64,000 nucleotides of DNA from Edwardsiella hoshinae NBRC 105699 = ATCC 33379 (GTDB taxonomy: Bacteria; Pseudomonadota; Gammaproteobacteria; Enterobacterales; Enterobacteriaceae): the NCBI RefSeq assembly GCF_000474215.1, contig NZ_BAUC01000015.1, positions 62,001-126,000 of the forward strand, in the 5' to 3' direction. A program made the position numbers and the translations under genes. The notes under the pieces are model-generated. The model worked only from the letters and a program-made list of their open reading frames with translations. It ran no database searches and was not told where the DNA came from. Positions 9,671 to 18,839 of the stretch are shown here, piece after piece. Positions within the stretch are counted from its first letter, which is position 1. Each line of letters opens with the position of its first letter.

Positions 9671-9700
9671 GAAAAGCACGCCCGGCGCAGGGCCGGGCGT
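9671..9700 (-). terminator. Rho-independent terminator of miaB
   Basis: The nine-base arms ACGCCCGGC (9678-9686) and GCCGGGCGT (9692-9700) are perfect complements around a five-base loop. On the minus strand the stem is followed by GCTTTTCC, giving a short U-tract just after the miaB stop. Confidence 0.7.
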
Positions 9701-9708
9701 GGCGGTGG

Positions 9709-11133
9709 TTACGGCTGGTAGCGACCGACGCCTAGCTCATCCTCTTTACGGGTACGCGCGATCACCGACTGCGGTGATTCGCTGATGCGCAGCCCCATCT
9801 CTTCTTCGCTGCGTACGACGACCCCACGCAGGGAGTTGGGCAAGACTTCGGTGATCTCCACATCGACGAAACGGCCGATCATTTCGGGTTGGCCGGCAAA
9901 GTTGACCACGCGGTTGTTTTCGGTGCGTCCAGAGAGCTCCATCACGTTCTTGCGTGAGGTGCCCTCAACCAAGATGCGCTGCACCGTGCCCAGCATACGG
10001 CGGCTGTAACGCATCGCCTGCTGGTTAATGCGTTCTTGCAGAATATACAGCCGTTGCTTCTTCTCGGCTTCCGGGACGTCATCCACCATGTCGGCGGCCG
10101 GTGTCCCTGGGCGGGCAGAGAAGATGAAGCTGTAGCTCATGTCAAAGTCGACGTCGGCGATTAACTGCATGGTCTGCTCGAAGTCCTGTTGCGTCTCCCC
10201 CGGGAAACCGACGATAAAGTCGGAGCTTATCTGGATATCCGGGCGCGCCTTGCGCAGCTTACGGATGATCGCCTTATACTCCAACGCGGTATGGGTACGT
10301 TTCATCAGGTTGAGGATACGGTCAGAGCCACTCTGTACCGGCAGATGCAGGAAGCTGACCAGCTCTGGCGTGTCCTCATAGACAGCGATGATGTCATCGC
10401 TGAATTCGATCGGGTGGCTGGTGGTGAAGCGAATACGGTCGATACCGTCGATGGCCGCCACCAGTCGCAGCAGCTCGGCGAAAGTGCAGATGCCGCCGTC
10501 AAAGGTGGCGCCGCGATAAGCGTTAACGTTCTGTCCCAGCAGGTTGACCTCACGGACCCCTTGGGCGGCCAGTTGGGCAATTTCGAACAGCACATCGTCA
10601 CACGGCCGGCTGACTTCGGCGCCGCGGGTGTAGGGCACGACGCAGTAGGTGCAGTATTTGTTGCAGCCCTCCATGATGGAAACGAAGGCGGTCGCGCCCT
10701 CGGCGCGCGGTTCCGGTAGGCGGTCGAACTTCTCGATCTCCGGGAAGCTGACGTCGACCACCGGGCTGTGGCTGCCGCGTGCCCGCTCGATCATTTCCGG
10801 CAGGCGGTGCAGGGTTTGCGGGCCAAAGATAATGTCGACGAAACTGGCGCGTTCGCGAATATGTTCGCCCTCTTGCGAGGCGACACAACCGCCGACGCCG
10901 ATGATTAGATCCGGTTTGGCCTCTTTGAGCATCTTCCAGCGGCCAAGCTGATGGAACACTTTTTCCTGCGCCTTTTCACGGATCGAACAGGTATTCAGCA
11001 GCAGGACATCGGCTTCCTCGGCATTATCCGTCAGCTCAAGGCCATGCGTGCTGCCCAGCAGATCGGCCATCTTGGATGAGTCATACTCATTCATCTGACA
11101 GCCCCAGGTTTTAATATGCAGTTTTTTTGTCAT
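9709..11133 (-). CDS. miaB: tRNA-2-methylthio-N6-dimethylallyladenosine synthase MiaB
   Basis: Radical-SAM methylthiotransferase that converts i6A37 to ms2i6A37 in tRNAs reading UNN codons. The 474 residues carry the N-terminal UPF0004 domain with cluster cysteines 12, 49 and 83 ([26 protein letters not shown]). The radical-SAM motif CNKYCTYC has Cys157, 161 and 164. A C-terminal TRAM domain runs from about residue 380. It is divergent from ubiF, as in E. coli, and ends at its own terminator because an AbgT-family gene now separates it from ybeZ. Confidence 0.97.
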   Translation of the reverse strand: MTKKLHIKTWGCQMNEYDSSKMADLLGSTHGLELTDNAEEADVLLLNTCSIREKAQEKVFHQLGRWKMLKEAKPDLIIGVGGCVASQEGEHIRERASFVDIIFGPQTLHRLPEMIERARGSHSPVVDVSFPEIEKFDRLPEPRAEGATAFVSIMEGCNKYCTYCVVPYTRGAEVSRPCDDVLFEIAQLAAQGVREVNLLGQNVNAYRGATFDGGICTFAELLRLVAAIDGIDRIRFTTSHPIEFSDDIIAVYEDTPELVSFLHLPVQSGSDRILNLMKRTHTALEYKAIIRKLRKARPDIQISSDFIVGFPGETQQDFEQTMQLIADVDFDMSYSFIFSARPGTPAADMVDDVPEAEKKQRLYILQERINQQAMRYSRRMLGTVQRILVEGTSRKNVMELSGRTENNRVVNFAGQPEMIGRFVDVEITEVLPNSLRGVVVRSEEEMGLRISESPQSVIARTRKEDELGVGRYQP

Positions 11134-11355
11134 CGACTTGCCATTGCTCTGTGCAGGTGGATCAGGGACGCGCGAACGCCGATGAGGCGCCCGCCGGCGG
11201 TGACCGTTGCGTCCGCAGCAGGGCGGCTATTGTAATCGCTTGGCGCTGTCGTGACCAGTCAGATAGCAGGGGGCAAGGCGTGGGAAATCCGTTACACTAG
11301 CGCAAAATGTGCGGTGCCGCAGGCGCGGCAGTGATAGCGAGGAGAGGGTAGCAAG

Positions 11356-12531
11356 ATGGGGGAGCAAGCGGACAACATCGTAGTGGTCGGTGCCGGCATG
11401 GTTGGCGCGGCGGCGGCATTGGGCTTAGCACAGGCAGGCCTGGCGGTAACGGTCGTGGAGCCACAGCCGCCAGCCCCCTTCATTCCCGCTAGCGCGCCCG
11501 ATCTACGCATCTCTGCCATCAGCATGGCCAGCGTGCGCCTGTTGGCGCGGCTTGGTGTATGGGAAGCGGTGTGTGCCTTGCGGGCCGTGCCATACCGGGG
11601 TCTGGAAACCTGGGAGTGGCAGGATGCACGAGTGGCCTTTCGTGCCGAGAGTCTCGGCCTGCCTTATCTGGGGTATATGTTAGAAAACCGGGTGTTGCAG
11701 TGGGCGTTATGGCAGGCGTTGGCCGCCGACGAGCGGGTGACGCTGCGTACCGGCGCAGGGTTACGCCAACTGCGGCGTGACGGTGCAGGCTGGCAGTTGC
11801 AGTTGGATGATGGCGCGCGCCTGCACGCCGGGTTGGTGATCGCCGCCGATGGGGCCGAATCGCGGGTGCGTAGCCAGGCCGGCATCGGCATTCAGGGGTG
11901 GCAGTATCGTCAGGATTGCATGCTGATCAGCGTCAAAACTCCCCCGACGCCGCAGGATGTCACCTGGCAGCAATTTACGCCGGAGGGCCCGCGCGCTTTC
12001 TTACCACTGTGGCCCGGCTGGGCCTCGCTGGTGTGGTATGACAGTCCGGCGCGGATTCGCCAGTTGTTAGCCCTGCCTTTGCCGCAATTGGATGCGGCGA
12101 TCCGCGCCACGTTTCCCTCCCGTCTGGGGTCGGTGCAGGCGGTGGCGGCGGGGGCTTTCCCATTGATTCGGCGCCATGCGCGACACTATGTGCTGCCGGG
12201 GTTGGCATTGTTGGGCGATGCGGCGCATACCATCAATCCGCTCGCCGGCCAGGGGGTGAATCTGGGCTATCGCGATGTCGAGGCGTTGTTGGCGACGTTG
12301 CTGACGGCGCGCGCACGCGGTGAGGCCTGGCAGAGCCTGGCAGTATTACAACGCTACCAGCGTCGGCGTCGCCCGGATAACCTGTTGATGCAGAGTGGAA
12401 TGGATCTCTTCTATGCGGCTTTTAGTAACCGTCTGCCGCCGCTGGTTTTGTTGCGTAACTTGGGACTGATGGCGGCGGAGCATGCCGGAGAGCTCAAGAC
12501 GCGCGCGCTGCGTTACGCCATCGGATTGTGA
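11356..12531 (+). CDS. ubiF: 3-demethoxyubiquinol 3-hydroxylase UbiF
   Basis: FAD monooxygenase of aerobic ubiquinone synthesis that hydroxylates C6 of the ring. The 391 residues start with the dinucleotide-binding fold [20 protein letters not shown]. The second FAD motif [20 protein letters not shown] is near residues 285-305. An AGGAGAGG ribosome-binding site precedes the ATG. UbiF, UbiH and UbiI are close relatives; I chose UbiF because the gene lies between miaB and the glnX-metT tRNA operon, exactly the E. coli ubiF position. A bidirectional-looking terminator follows. Confidence 0.92.
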   Translation: MGEQADNIVVVGAGMVGAAAALGLAQAGLAVTVVEPQPPAPFIPASAPDLRISAISMASVRLLARLGVWEAVCALRAVPYRGLETWEWQDARVAFRAESLGLPYLGYMLENRVLQWALWQALAADERVTLRTGAGLRQLRRDGAGWQLQLDDGARLHAGLVIAADGAESRVRSQAGIGIQGWQYRQDCMLISVKTPPTPQDVTWQQFTPEGPRAFLPLWPGWASLVWYDSPARIRQLLALPLPQLDAAIRATFPSRLGSVQAVAAGAFPLIRRHARHYVLPGLALLGDAAHTINPLAGQGVNLGYRDVEALLATLLTARARGEAWQSLAVLQRYQRRRRPDNLLMQSGMDLFYAAFSNRLPPLVLLRNLGLMAAEHAGELKTRALRYAIGL

Positions 12532-12584
12532 GAATGCGCTCCGGCGTTAGCCGCCGGGTCGCGGACGTTAGCCAATGTCAGATG

Positions 12585-12619
12585 AAAAAAAAAGCTCACC
12601 GCAGGCGAGCTTTTTTTAA
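12585..12619 (-). terminator. Terminator of the metT-glnX tRNA operon (and possibly of ubiF)
   Basis: The arms AGCTCGCC and GGTGAGCT (minus strand) pair with one G-U wobble and a three-base loop. A run of nine T follows on the minus strand, and seven T follow on the plus strand. It lies between the ends of ubiF and the last tRNA gene, so it probably stops both transcripts, with better pairing on the minus strand. Confidence 0.85.
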
Positions 12620-12694
12620 TGGCTGGGGTACGAGGATTCGAACCTCGGAATGGCGGAATCAGAATCCGCTGCCTTACCGCTTGGCGATACCCCA
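12620..12694 (-). tRNA. glnX: tRNA-Gln (CTG), glnX position
   Basis: A 75-base cloverleaf with the CCA end encoded (TGG on the plus strand), acceptor TGGGGTA/TACCCCA, a GTTCGAATC T-loop and anticodon CTG in the loop TTCTGAT. It is the last gene of the tRNA operon and nearly identical to the copy at 12748-12822. Confidence 0.97.
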
Positions 12695-12747
12695 AGAGTG
12701 CGTAGCATCCTCAGATGCGCGGCCCGCTTGAGCGAACCGAAGAAATT

Positions 12748-12822
12748 TGGCTGGGGTACGAGGATTCGAACCTCGGGATGGCGGAATCAGAATCCGCTGC
12801 CTTACCGCTTGGCGATACCCCA
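12748..12822 (-). tRNA. glnV: tRNA-Gln (CTG), glnV position
   Basis: A 75-base tRNA with anticodon CTG and encoded CCA. It differs from the 12620 copy at about one position in the T-stem region (CCTCGGGA versus CCTCGGAA on the plus strand). It ends five bases from the neighbouring Met tRNA. Confidence 0.97.
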
Positions 12823-12826
12823 AGAA

Positions 12827-12903
12827 TGGTGGCTACGACGGGATTCGAACCTGTGACCCCATCATTATGAGTGATGTGCTCTAACCAACTGAGCTACGTA
12901 GCC
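12827..12903 (-). tRNA. metU: tRNA-Met (CAT, elongator), metU position
   Basis: A 77-base tRNA with acceptor GGCTACG/CGTAGCC, anticodon CAT in the loop CTCATAA and encoded CCA. The 5' end begins with a normal G-C pair, which marks it as elongator rather than initiator. Identical in sequence to the 13277 copy. Confidence 0.97.
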
Positions 12904-12962
12904 ATCAATGTAGTGCTGAGTAAATCATATAATGCATTGAATTACAATGCGTTATTTTTCTG

Positions 12963-13037
12963 TGGCTGGGGTACCAGGATTCGAACCTGGGAATGGCGGG
13001 ATCAAAACCCGCTGCCTTACCGCTTGGCGATACCCCA
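12963..13037 (-). tRNA. glnW: tRNA-Gln (TTG), glnW position
   Basis: A 75-base tRNA with anticodon TTG in the loop TTTTGAT, a GCGGG/CCCGC anticodon stem and encoded CCA. Paired with a second TTG copy at 13076. Confidence 0.97.
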
Positions 13038-13075
13038 ATCGGGACTGTAACCAGTCTCAATGAGACAGAAAAATA

Positions 13076-13150
13076 TGGCTGGGGTACCAGGATTCGAACC
13101 TGGGGATGGCGGGATCAAAACCCGCTGCCTTACCGCTTGGCGATACCCCA
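13076..13150 (-). tRNA. glnU: tRNA-Gln (TTG), glnU position
   Basis: A 75-base tRNA with anticodon TTG and encoded CCA, differing from the 12963 copy by about one base. The operon order metT-leuW-glnU-glnW-metU-glnV-glnX is the same as in E. coli. Confidence 0.97.
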
Positions 13151-13172
13151 TCCGACGCAAGCCGGGTTGAAA

Positions 13173-13257
13173 TGGTGCGGGAGACGAGACTTGAACTCGT
13201 ACACCTTGCGGCGCCAGAACCTAAATCTGGTGCGTCTACCAATTTCGCCACTCCCGC
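13173..13257 (-). tRNA. leuW: tRNA-Leu (TAG), leuW position
   Basis: An 85-base class II tRNA with a long variable arm, acceptor GCGGGAG/CTCCCGC, anticodon TAG in the loop ATTTAGG and encoded CCA. Reads CUN leucine codons. Confidence 0.97.
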
Positions 13258-13276
13258 CTAGCAATAGCATAAAGTA

Positions 13277-13353
13277 TGGTGGCTACGACGGGATTCGAAC
13301 CTGTGACCCCATCATTATGAGTGATGTGCTCTAACCAACTGAGCTACGTAGCC
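13277..13353 (-). tRNA. metT: tRNA-Met (CAT, elongator), metT position
   Basis: A 77-base elongator Met tRNA identical to the 12827 copy. It is the first gene of the seven-tRNA operon, about 40 bases downstream of a near-consensus promoter. Confidence 0.97.
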
Positions 13354-13392
13354 ATACTTTATTCGCTTGCCTTCATCGGCGTTGCGGGGCGC

Positions 13393-13421
13393 ATTATGCG
13401 GATATGGGGGGGAAGCGTCAA
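13393..13421 (-). promoter_or_regulatory. Promoter of the metT-glnX tRNA operon
   Basis: On the minus strand there is a -35 TTGACG (13421-13416), a 17-base spacer and a -10 CATAAT (13398-13393), followed by the GC-rich discriminator GCGCCCCGC. A GC-rich discriminator is typical of stringently controlled stable-RNA promoters. Confidence 0.8.
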
Positions 13422-13541
13422 CCCCTTTTTTACGCCAAATTCCCTTTGATGCACCGTTTGCCTGTGGATTATACAGGTCGCTGTGAAAAGCAACAAAAAT
13501 CGGCAAAAAGTCGGCGTTGCGCGGCGACTTTACGTTATCCG

Positions 13542-13571
13542 GGCGGCGTACGCTGCCTAGCGCATGCCGCC
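13542..13571 (-). terminator. Hairpin downstream of asnB, possible terminator
   Basis: The ends GGCGGC and GCCGCC (13542-13547 and 13566-13571 on the plus strand) pair perfectly, and most of the inner bases extend the stem with two imperfect pairs. It begins 10 bases after the asnB stop. There is no T-run, so termination efficiency is uncertain. Confidence 0.4.
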
Positions 13572-13580
13572 ATTCATCAG

Positions 13581-15242
13581 TTAGTAGGCAGATTGATGGA
13601 CGCCGACGGCGCGTCCGGAGGGGTCGTCCATCCGGCGGAACGACGCATCCCATTCGATCGCCTTGGCGGAAGAACAGGCGACAGAGGGGCCGCCGGGGAC
13701 ACACTCGGCCGCACTGGGTAGCGGAAACAGCTGTGCAAAGATCTCGCGATACAGGTAAGCCTCTTTTGAGGTCGGGGTATTGTAGGGGAAGCGGAAATGG
13801 GCGTTAGCCAGCGCTTGATCACTGATCTGCGCCTCGGCGGCGGCTTTCAGCGAGTCTATCCAACTGTAACCCACCCCGTCGGAGAATTGCTCCTTCTGGC
13901 GCCAGGCGACGCTGGCGGGCAGGTAGGCTTCGAAGCATTCACGCAGTAGCTGCTTCTCGATGCGGCCATTGCCGCACATCTTGTCGCGTGGGTTGAGACG
14001 CATCGCCACGTCGAGGAAGGCCTTGTCGAGGAACGGCACTCGGGCCTCGACGCCCCAGGCGGCCATCGCCTTGTTAGCGCGTGCGCAGTCATACATGTGT
14101 AGCGCCAGCAGTTTACGCACCGTCTCGTCATGGAACTCTTTGGCATTGGGCGCTTTATGAAAATAGAGGTAGCCGCCGAATACCTCGTCGGCCCCTTCGC
14201 CGGACAGTACCATTTTGATCCCCATCGCCTTGATCTTGCGCGCCATCAGGTACATCGGCGTCGAGGCGCGGATGGTGGTGACATCGTAAGTCTCGATGTG
14301 GTAAATCACGTCGCGGATGGCGTCCATCCCCTCTTGTACGGTGAAGTGGATCTCATGGTGTACCGTACCCAGATGGTTAGCCACCTCTTGGGCTGCCTTC
14401 AGATCCGGCGCACCGGCTAGGCCGACGGCGAAAGAGTGCAATTGGGGCCACCAGGCGGCGCTGCGTTCGTCATCCTCGACACGGCGTGCGGCGAACTTCT
14501 TGGTGATGGCGGAGATGATGGAAGAGTCCAATCCCCCGGAGAGCAACACGCCGTAGGGGACATCGGACATCAGATGGCTCTTCACCGACTCTTCCAGGGC
14601 GCAACGCAGGGCGCTGCTATCGCTGGTGTTATGCTCGACGGCAGCATAGTCGAACCAATCGCGTTGATAGTAACGGCGGATTTCACCGTCTCGGCTCCAT
14701 AAGACACTGCCGGCGGGAAATTCGCGTAGTGTCTGGCAGACAGGGACCAATGCCTTCATCTCGGAGGCGACGAAGCGGTTGCCGTGCTCGTCATGCCCCA
14801 TATACAGCGGGATGATCCCCAGATGGTCACGGCCGATCAGGTAGGCGTCGCGCTCGGCATCATACAGGATGAAGGCGAACATACCGCGCAGTTGATCGAG
14901 GAAGTCGGGGCCGTACTCTTGGTATAGCGCCAGGATCACCTCGCAATCGGAACCGGTCTGGAAGGCGTAGCGATCGGCCAGGCGTTCGCGCAGTGCCTGA
15001 TGGTTGTAGATTTCGCCGTTCACCGCCAGCACATGGGTGCGTTGCTGGTTGTACAGCGGCTGGGCGCCGGTATTGACGTCGACAATGGAGAGGCGCTCAT
15101 GGGCCAGGATGGCGTTATCACCGGCATAGATACCGGACCAGTCCGGGCCACGGTGACGCATCAGGCGAGACATTTCCAGCGCGGTTTTGCGCAGTTCCTG
15201 CGGGTCGGTTTGCAGATCGAGCACTCCAAAGATCGAACACAT
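13581..15242 (-). CDS. asnB: Asparagine synthetase B (glutamine-hydrolysing)
   Basis: Makes asparagine from aspartate, ATP and glutamine in the cytosol. The 553 residues start MCSIFGVLDLQTDPQ; Cys2 becomes the N-terminal nucleophile of the glutaminase domain (about 1-200) after Met removal. The synthetase domain has the PP-loop LLSGGLDSSIISAITKK. The start is chosen at this Met because the Cys must follow it; an in-frame extension of 22 codons upstream has no family similarity. The C-terminal ASSAKAIEWD...GVHQSAY region matches E. coli AsnB closely. It lies between the tRNA operon and nagD, as in E. coli. Confidence 0.97.
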   Translation of the reverse strand: MCSIFGVLDLQTDPQELRKTALEMSRLMRHRGPDWSGIYAGDNAILAHERLSIVDVNTGAQPLYNQQRTHVLAVNGEIYNHQALRERLADRYAFQTGSDCEVILALYQEYGPDFLDQLRGMFAFILYDAERDAYLIGRDHLGIIPLYMGHDEHGNRFVASEMKALVPVCQTLREFPAGSVLWSRDGEIRRYYQRDWFDYAAVEHNTSDSSALRCALEESVKSHLMSDVPYGVLLSGGLDSSIISAITKKFAARRVEDDERSAAWWPQLHSFAVGLAGAPDLKAAQEVANHLGTVHHEIHFTVQEGMDAIRDVIYHIETYDVTTIRASTPMYLMARKIKAMGIKMVLSGEGADEVFGGYLYFHKAPNAKEFHDETVRKLLALHMYDCARANKAMAAWGVEARVPFLDKAFLDVAMRLNPRDKMCGNGRIEKQLLRECFEAYLPASVAWRQKEQFSDGVGYSWIDSLKAAAEAQISDQALANAHFRFPYNTPTSKEAYLYREIFAQLFPLPSAAECVPGGPSVACSSAKAIEWDASFRRMDDPSGRAVGVHQSAY

Positions 15243-15423
15243 AGCGTTTCCTCTACGACATGACGGATGGTAATGACGACGGGGCGGCCCCGCGCTGTCT
15301 TTCACCATGCGTCATGCGTTGAATGGAAATCAAGCATTTTGCCTCATGGAGCGAAAAAAGTTTTTTTTAAACGGATGAATTTAGATAACGTTTAAATAAA
15401 TTGGCTTTTTATTAGTGAATATT

Positions 15424-15446
15424 CAAAAAGGCGGCAAGCGCCGCCT
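15424..15446 (-). terminator. Terminator of the nagBACD operon
   Basis: On the minus strand AGGCGGC (15446-15440) pairs with GCCGCCT (15435-15429) around loop GCTT, followed by TTTTG. It lies 11 bases past the nagD stop. Confidence 0.85.
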
Positions 15447-15456
15447 GCTATCGGCA

Positions 15457-16209
15457 TCACAGAATATCGATGTCGGCCACCGAGGGGTAGATATAGCTGG
15501 GGCGGAAGGGCATGGTATCCACATCCTCCAAGGTGGAGACGCCGGAGAGCACCAGGATGGTCTCCAGTCCCGCCTGGAAGCCGGCCAGAATGTCGGTCTT
15601 CAGGTTATCGCCGATGATCACCGTGCTTTCTGAGTGCGCCTGCATCTTGTTCAGGGCCGCACGAATGATCCAGGGGCTGGGTTTGCCGACGTAGAAGGGG
15701 GAGCGTCCGGCGATCAATTCGATCGGTGCGCACAGAGCGCCACAGGCGGGGAAGAAGCCACGCCCATGGGAATCGGGGTTGGTGGCGATAAAGCGCGCAC
15801 CGTGGGCGACGAAATAGGCTGCCTTGTGGATCATCTCCCAATTGTAGGAACGGGTTTCGCCGACGATGACGAAGTCCGGGTTGATGTCGGTGATGGTGAA
15901 CCCCGCCTTGTACAGTTCATGGATCAACGCGCCTTCGCCGATAACATAGGCTTTCTTGCCCTCTTGGCGCTTGAGGAAGTCGGCAGTGGCCATGGCCGAG
16001 GTGTAGAACACCTGCTCCGGCACCTCAATACCGGCGGCGGCGAAGCGGTTAGCCAGATCCTGCCCGGTCTGTGACGGGTAGTTAGTCAGGATCACCAACG
16101 GCATCGCTTGTTGCTGTAGATGTTGTAAAAACTCGCCGGCACCGGGGATCGGCGTGTTGTCGTGCATCAACACGCCATCAATATCGCAAATCACGCTTTT
16201 TATTGTCAT
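15457..16209 (-). CDS. nagD: HAD-family nucleotide phosphatase NagD
   Basis: Cytosolic HAD-IIA phosphatase; E. coli NagD prefers UMP and GMP and its role in the nag operon is unclear. The 250 residues start MTIKSVICDIDGVLMHDNTPIPG, with the catalytic DxD (D9, D11) in CDIDGV. Motif II is in VILTNYPSQTGQDL, and motif III/IV in VIIGDNLKTDILAGFQAGLETILVLSG. It follows nagC by 201 bases and is the last gene before the operon terminator. The start at 16209 matches the homologue; the 29 extra upstream codons do not. Confidence 0.95.
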   Translation of the reverse strand: MTIKSVICDIDGVLMHDNTPIPGAGEFLQHLQQQAMPLVILTNYPSQTGQDLANRFAAAGIEVPEQVFYTSAMATADFLKRQEGKKAYVIGEGALIHELYKAGFTITDINPDFVIVGETRSYNWEMIHKAAYFVAHGARFIATNPDSHGRGFFPACGALCAPIELIAGRSPFYVGKPSPWIIRAALNKMQAHSESTVIIGDNLKTDILAGFQAGLETILVLSGVSTLEDVDTMPFRPSYIYPSVADIDIL

Positions 16210-16410
16210 AGGTTCAGGTTTCTCGTTGATAATGCAGTGACTTACTATAACACGGGGTACGGGTCTGGTATCCCGCTTCCCGTCGGTGTCGTGCACCGTC
16301 GTCGCGGGGGCGGGAAAGGAGGACGCCGCACCAGCGGGTACGGCGCAGAGGGGCTGCCTGGGGAGCGCTGGACTTGATGTCAGAGGCGCCGAGACGTGCC
16401 CGGCGAGGTA

Positions 16411-17637
16411 TCAGTCGTGATGCTCCAGTAGACGTTGCAGCAGCACGCCATTCAGCATGGCACGTTTGACCAAGGCGAAGGCACCGATAGCCGAGCGATG
16501 GTCGAGTTCAGAGGTGACCACCGGGAGATTTTGGCGAAAATCTTTCAAGCTTTGGGTCTGGATGCAGCGCTCGATGGCGGGTAGCAGCGTCTTGCGCGCC
16601 TCGATGATGTCGCCGGCGATGACGATCTTCTGCGGATTAAACAGGTTAATGGTGATGGCGATGGCGCGCCCCAGGTGGCGTCCGACCCGCTCGATGATCT
16701 CGCAGGCTAGTGCGTCGCCGCGATTGGCCGCGCGACAGATGGCGCTGATGGTGCAGGCCTCGCGTGTCAGCGTGCTGGGATAGCCCTGCTCCAGTAGGCG
16801 GCGGGCGTGCTGTTCGATGGCGGCATTGGCCGCCACGGTTTCTAGACAGCCGAAGTTACCGCAATAGCAGCGTTCGCCGAGTGGATCGATCTGAATGTGG
16901 CCGATCTCGCCGACGTTGCCGTTGCTGCCGAGAAAGATATTTTCATCGATGATGATCCCGGCGCCGGTACCGCGGTGTACGCGCACCAGGATAGAGTCAC
17001 GGCAGTCCCGGCTGGCGCCGAAGTAGTGTTCGGCCAGCGCGAGGCTGCGGATGTCGTGGCCGATAAAGCAAGCCAGACGGAAGCGTTCCTCCAGGCGTTG
17101 TACCAGCGGCCAGTCGCTGACGGCGATATGCGGCATGTAACGCACGATACCGCGCTCGGGGTCGACTAGACCCGGTAGCATCAAGGCGATGGCGATCAGC
17201 TCGCGCGTCTTACGCTGGTGCTCCTGGATGAAATGCTCGATGGCTTGAAACAGGGCGTGTTCGACGCTGTCCTGCGTACGCTGCGGCAACGGGTAGTGGG
17301 CGATGCCTAACTCCTTGCCGCTGAGATCGTACAGGGTAATGGTGGCGTCATGACGCCCGAGACGAATGGCGATAGCCTGAAAATGGCGGGTCTCGGTGAT
17401 GATGGAGATAGCGCGCCGTCCGCCGGTGGAGGCTTGCTGATCGACCTCTTTGATCAGCCCGCGCTCCAGTAACTGACGGGTGATTTTGGTGACGCTGGCC
17501 GGGGCGAGTTGGCTATACTCGGCGATCTGAATACGCGAGATTGGACCTTGCTGGTCGATCAGGCGGTATACCGCCGCGCTATTTAGCTGCTTTACCAGAT
17601 CGACGTTACCGATCTGTCCTAGTCCACCCGTGGCCAT
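16411..17637 (-). CDS. nagC: ROK-family transcriptional regulator NagC
   Basis: Repressor of the N-acetylglucosamine regulon; GlcNAc-6-phosphate is the inducer. The 408 residues have an N-terminal winged helix-turn-helix (about 15-80; AVYRLIDQQGPISRIQIAEYS, ASVTKITRQLLERGLI) and a ROK sugar-binding domain. The ROK zinc motif is CYCGNFGCLE, and the sugar-binding ELDHRSAIGAFAL is near the end. The ATG at 17637 is preferred over a GTG one codon upstream. It lies in nagBACD, so it is autoregulated, and candidate operators for it are present upstream of nagB, nagE and chiP. Confidence 0.96.
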   Translation of the reverse strand: MATGGLGQIGNVDLVKQLNSAAVYRLIDQQGPISRIQIAEYSQLAPASVTKITRQLLERGLIKEVDQQASTGGRRAISIITETRHFQAIAIRLGRHDATITLYDLSGKELGIAHYPLPQRTQDSVEHALFQAIEHFIQEHQRKTRELIAIALMLPGLVDPERGIVRYMPHIAVSDWPLVQRLEERFRLACFIGHDIRSLALAEHYFGASRDCRDSILVRVHRGTGAGIIIDENIFLGSNGNVGEIGHIQIDPLGERCYCGNFGCLETVAANAAIEQHARRLLEQGYPSTLTREACTISAICRAANRGDALACEIIERVGRHLGRAIAITINLFNPQKIVIAGDIIEARKTLLPAIERCIQTQSLKDFRQNLPVVTSELDHRSAIGAFALVKRAMLNGVLLQRLLEHHD

Positions 17638-17658
17638 CACTCATTCACCCGTCTGTTG

Positions 17659-18816
17659 TTATTCACCGCCGTGTTGGTAGACGGTTTCACCGTTAACGAT
17701 GGTCGTGGTTACCCGGAAATCGCGGGTAAACGCCGTCAGGTTCGCCACCTTACCTGGCTCAATGCTGCCCAGGCGCTGTTCGACGCCAATGGCACGGGCC
17801 GGGTAGAGGCTAGCCATGCGCAGCGCCTCATCTAAGGCGATACCGACATGTTCGACGCTATTCTGCACGGCTTCGATCATGGTCAGTGCGGATCCGCTCA
17901 GGGTGCCGTTTTCGTCTACGACCAAGCCATTGCGGTAATATACTGTTTTCCCCGCAAAAATGAAGCTGTCAATGTCGGCCCCCGCCGGGGCGGTAGCGTC
18001 GGTAACCAGCACCAGATGGTCGCCCTTGAGCTTTTTCGCCATGCGGATGTTGGGCCAGGCGACATGATGACCGTCAGCGATGATGCCGGTATAGACCTCC
18101 GGCGTATCGAAGATGGCGCCCATCAGTCCCGGTGCGCGACCACTGATCGCTGGCATCGCGTTATACAGGTGGGTGGCAAAGCGCATCCCGGCGGCGAAGC
18201 CGCGTCGGGCTTCATCATAGCTGGCGTTGGAATGGCCGGCAGAAACCACGATCCCGGCGGCGCGTAACTGACGGATGGCGGCCTCGTCGCTCATCTCCGG
18301 CGCCATGGTGACCTTGACGACGGCGTCGGCGTGGGCACAGATAAAGTCGAGCATGGCGCGATCCGGACGACGGATATAGCGCGGGTTGTGGGTGCCTTTC
18401 TTCTCCAGGCTAATGTAGGGTCCTTCGATATGCAGACCCAGCGCCTGATTACGGTGTTTGTGCAGGTAGGCCTGCATCACGGTAATGCCACGCTGCATCA
18501 TCTGATCGCTACAGGTGATCAGCGTCGGCAGATAACTGGTGCAGCCGGATCGCTCGTTGGCGCGCTGCATGATGTCCAACGTTTGCTCGCTGACGGCCTG
18601 CTCGCTGTCGTTAAACTGCACGCCGCCGCAGCCATTGAGCTGGACATCGATAAAGCCGGGGGCCAGGATGGCGCCGCCCAGATCGCGCGTGGCGATGTCT
18701 GGAGCGAGTGCGGACTCAGGACAGATTTTTTCAATTAAACCATTGGCGATCACAACAGCATGGTCGTCAAGAATATCGTGGCCGGTATAAATCCGACAAT
18801 GGGTTAAAGCGTACAT
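17659..18816 (-). CDS. nagA: N-acetylglucosamine-6-phosphate deacetylase NagA
   Basis: Cytosolic amidohydrolase that removes acetate from GlcNAc-6-P, giving GlcN-6-P for NagB and clearing the NagC inducer. The 385 residues start [20 protein letters not shown]. Key stretches are [27 protein letters not shown] (metal-binding Glu), [28 protein letters not shown] and [11 protein letters not shown] (catalytic Asp). A GGGGGA ribosome-binding site precedes the chosen ATG, and an upstream in-frame Met is dismissed. It follows nagB by 23 bases. Confidence 0.97.
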   Translation of the reverse strand: MYALTHCRIYTGHDILDDHAVVIANGLIEKICPESALAPDIATRDLGGAILAPGFIDVQLNGCGGVQFNDSEQAVSEQTLDIMQRANERSGCTSYLPTLITCSDQMMQRGITVMQAYLHKHRNQALGLHIEGPYISLEKKGTHNPRYIRRPDRAMLDFICAHADAVVKVTMAPEMSDEAAIRQLRAAGIVVSAGHSNASYDEARRGFAAGMRFATHLYNAMPAISGRAPGLMGAIFDTPEVYTGIIADGHHVAWPNIRMAKKLKGDHLVLVTDATAPAGADIDSFIFAGKTVYYRNGLVVDENGTLSGSALTMIEAVQNSVEHVGIALDEALRMASLYPARAIGVEQRLGSIEPGKVANLTAFTRDFRVTTTIVNGETVYQHGGE

Positions 18817-18839
18817 CACATTCCCCCGGAGCGTAGTTA

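Noticed and set aside
12528-13334. Open frames crossing the tRNA cluster
   Set aside because: They run through tRNA genes and owe their similarity to the repeated tRNA sequences.
12620-13353. Series of repeated sequences resembling a direct-repeat array or CRISPR
   Set aside because: The repeats are seven complete tRNA genes with cloverleaf folds and encoded CCA; the similarity is due to four Gln and two Met tRNAs.
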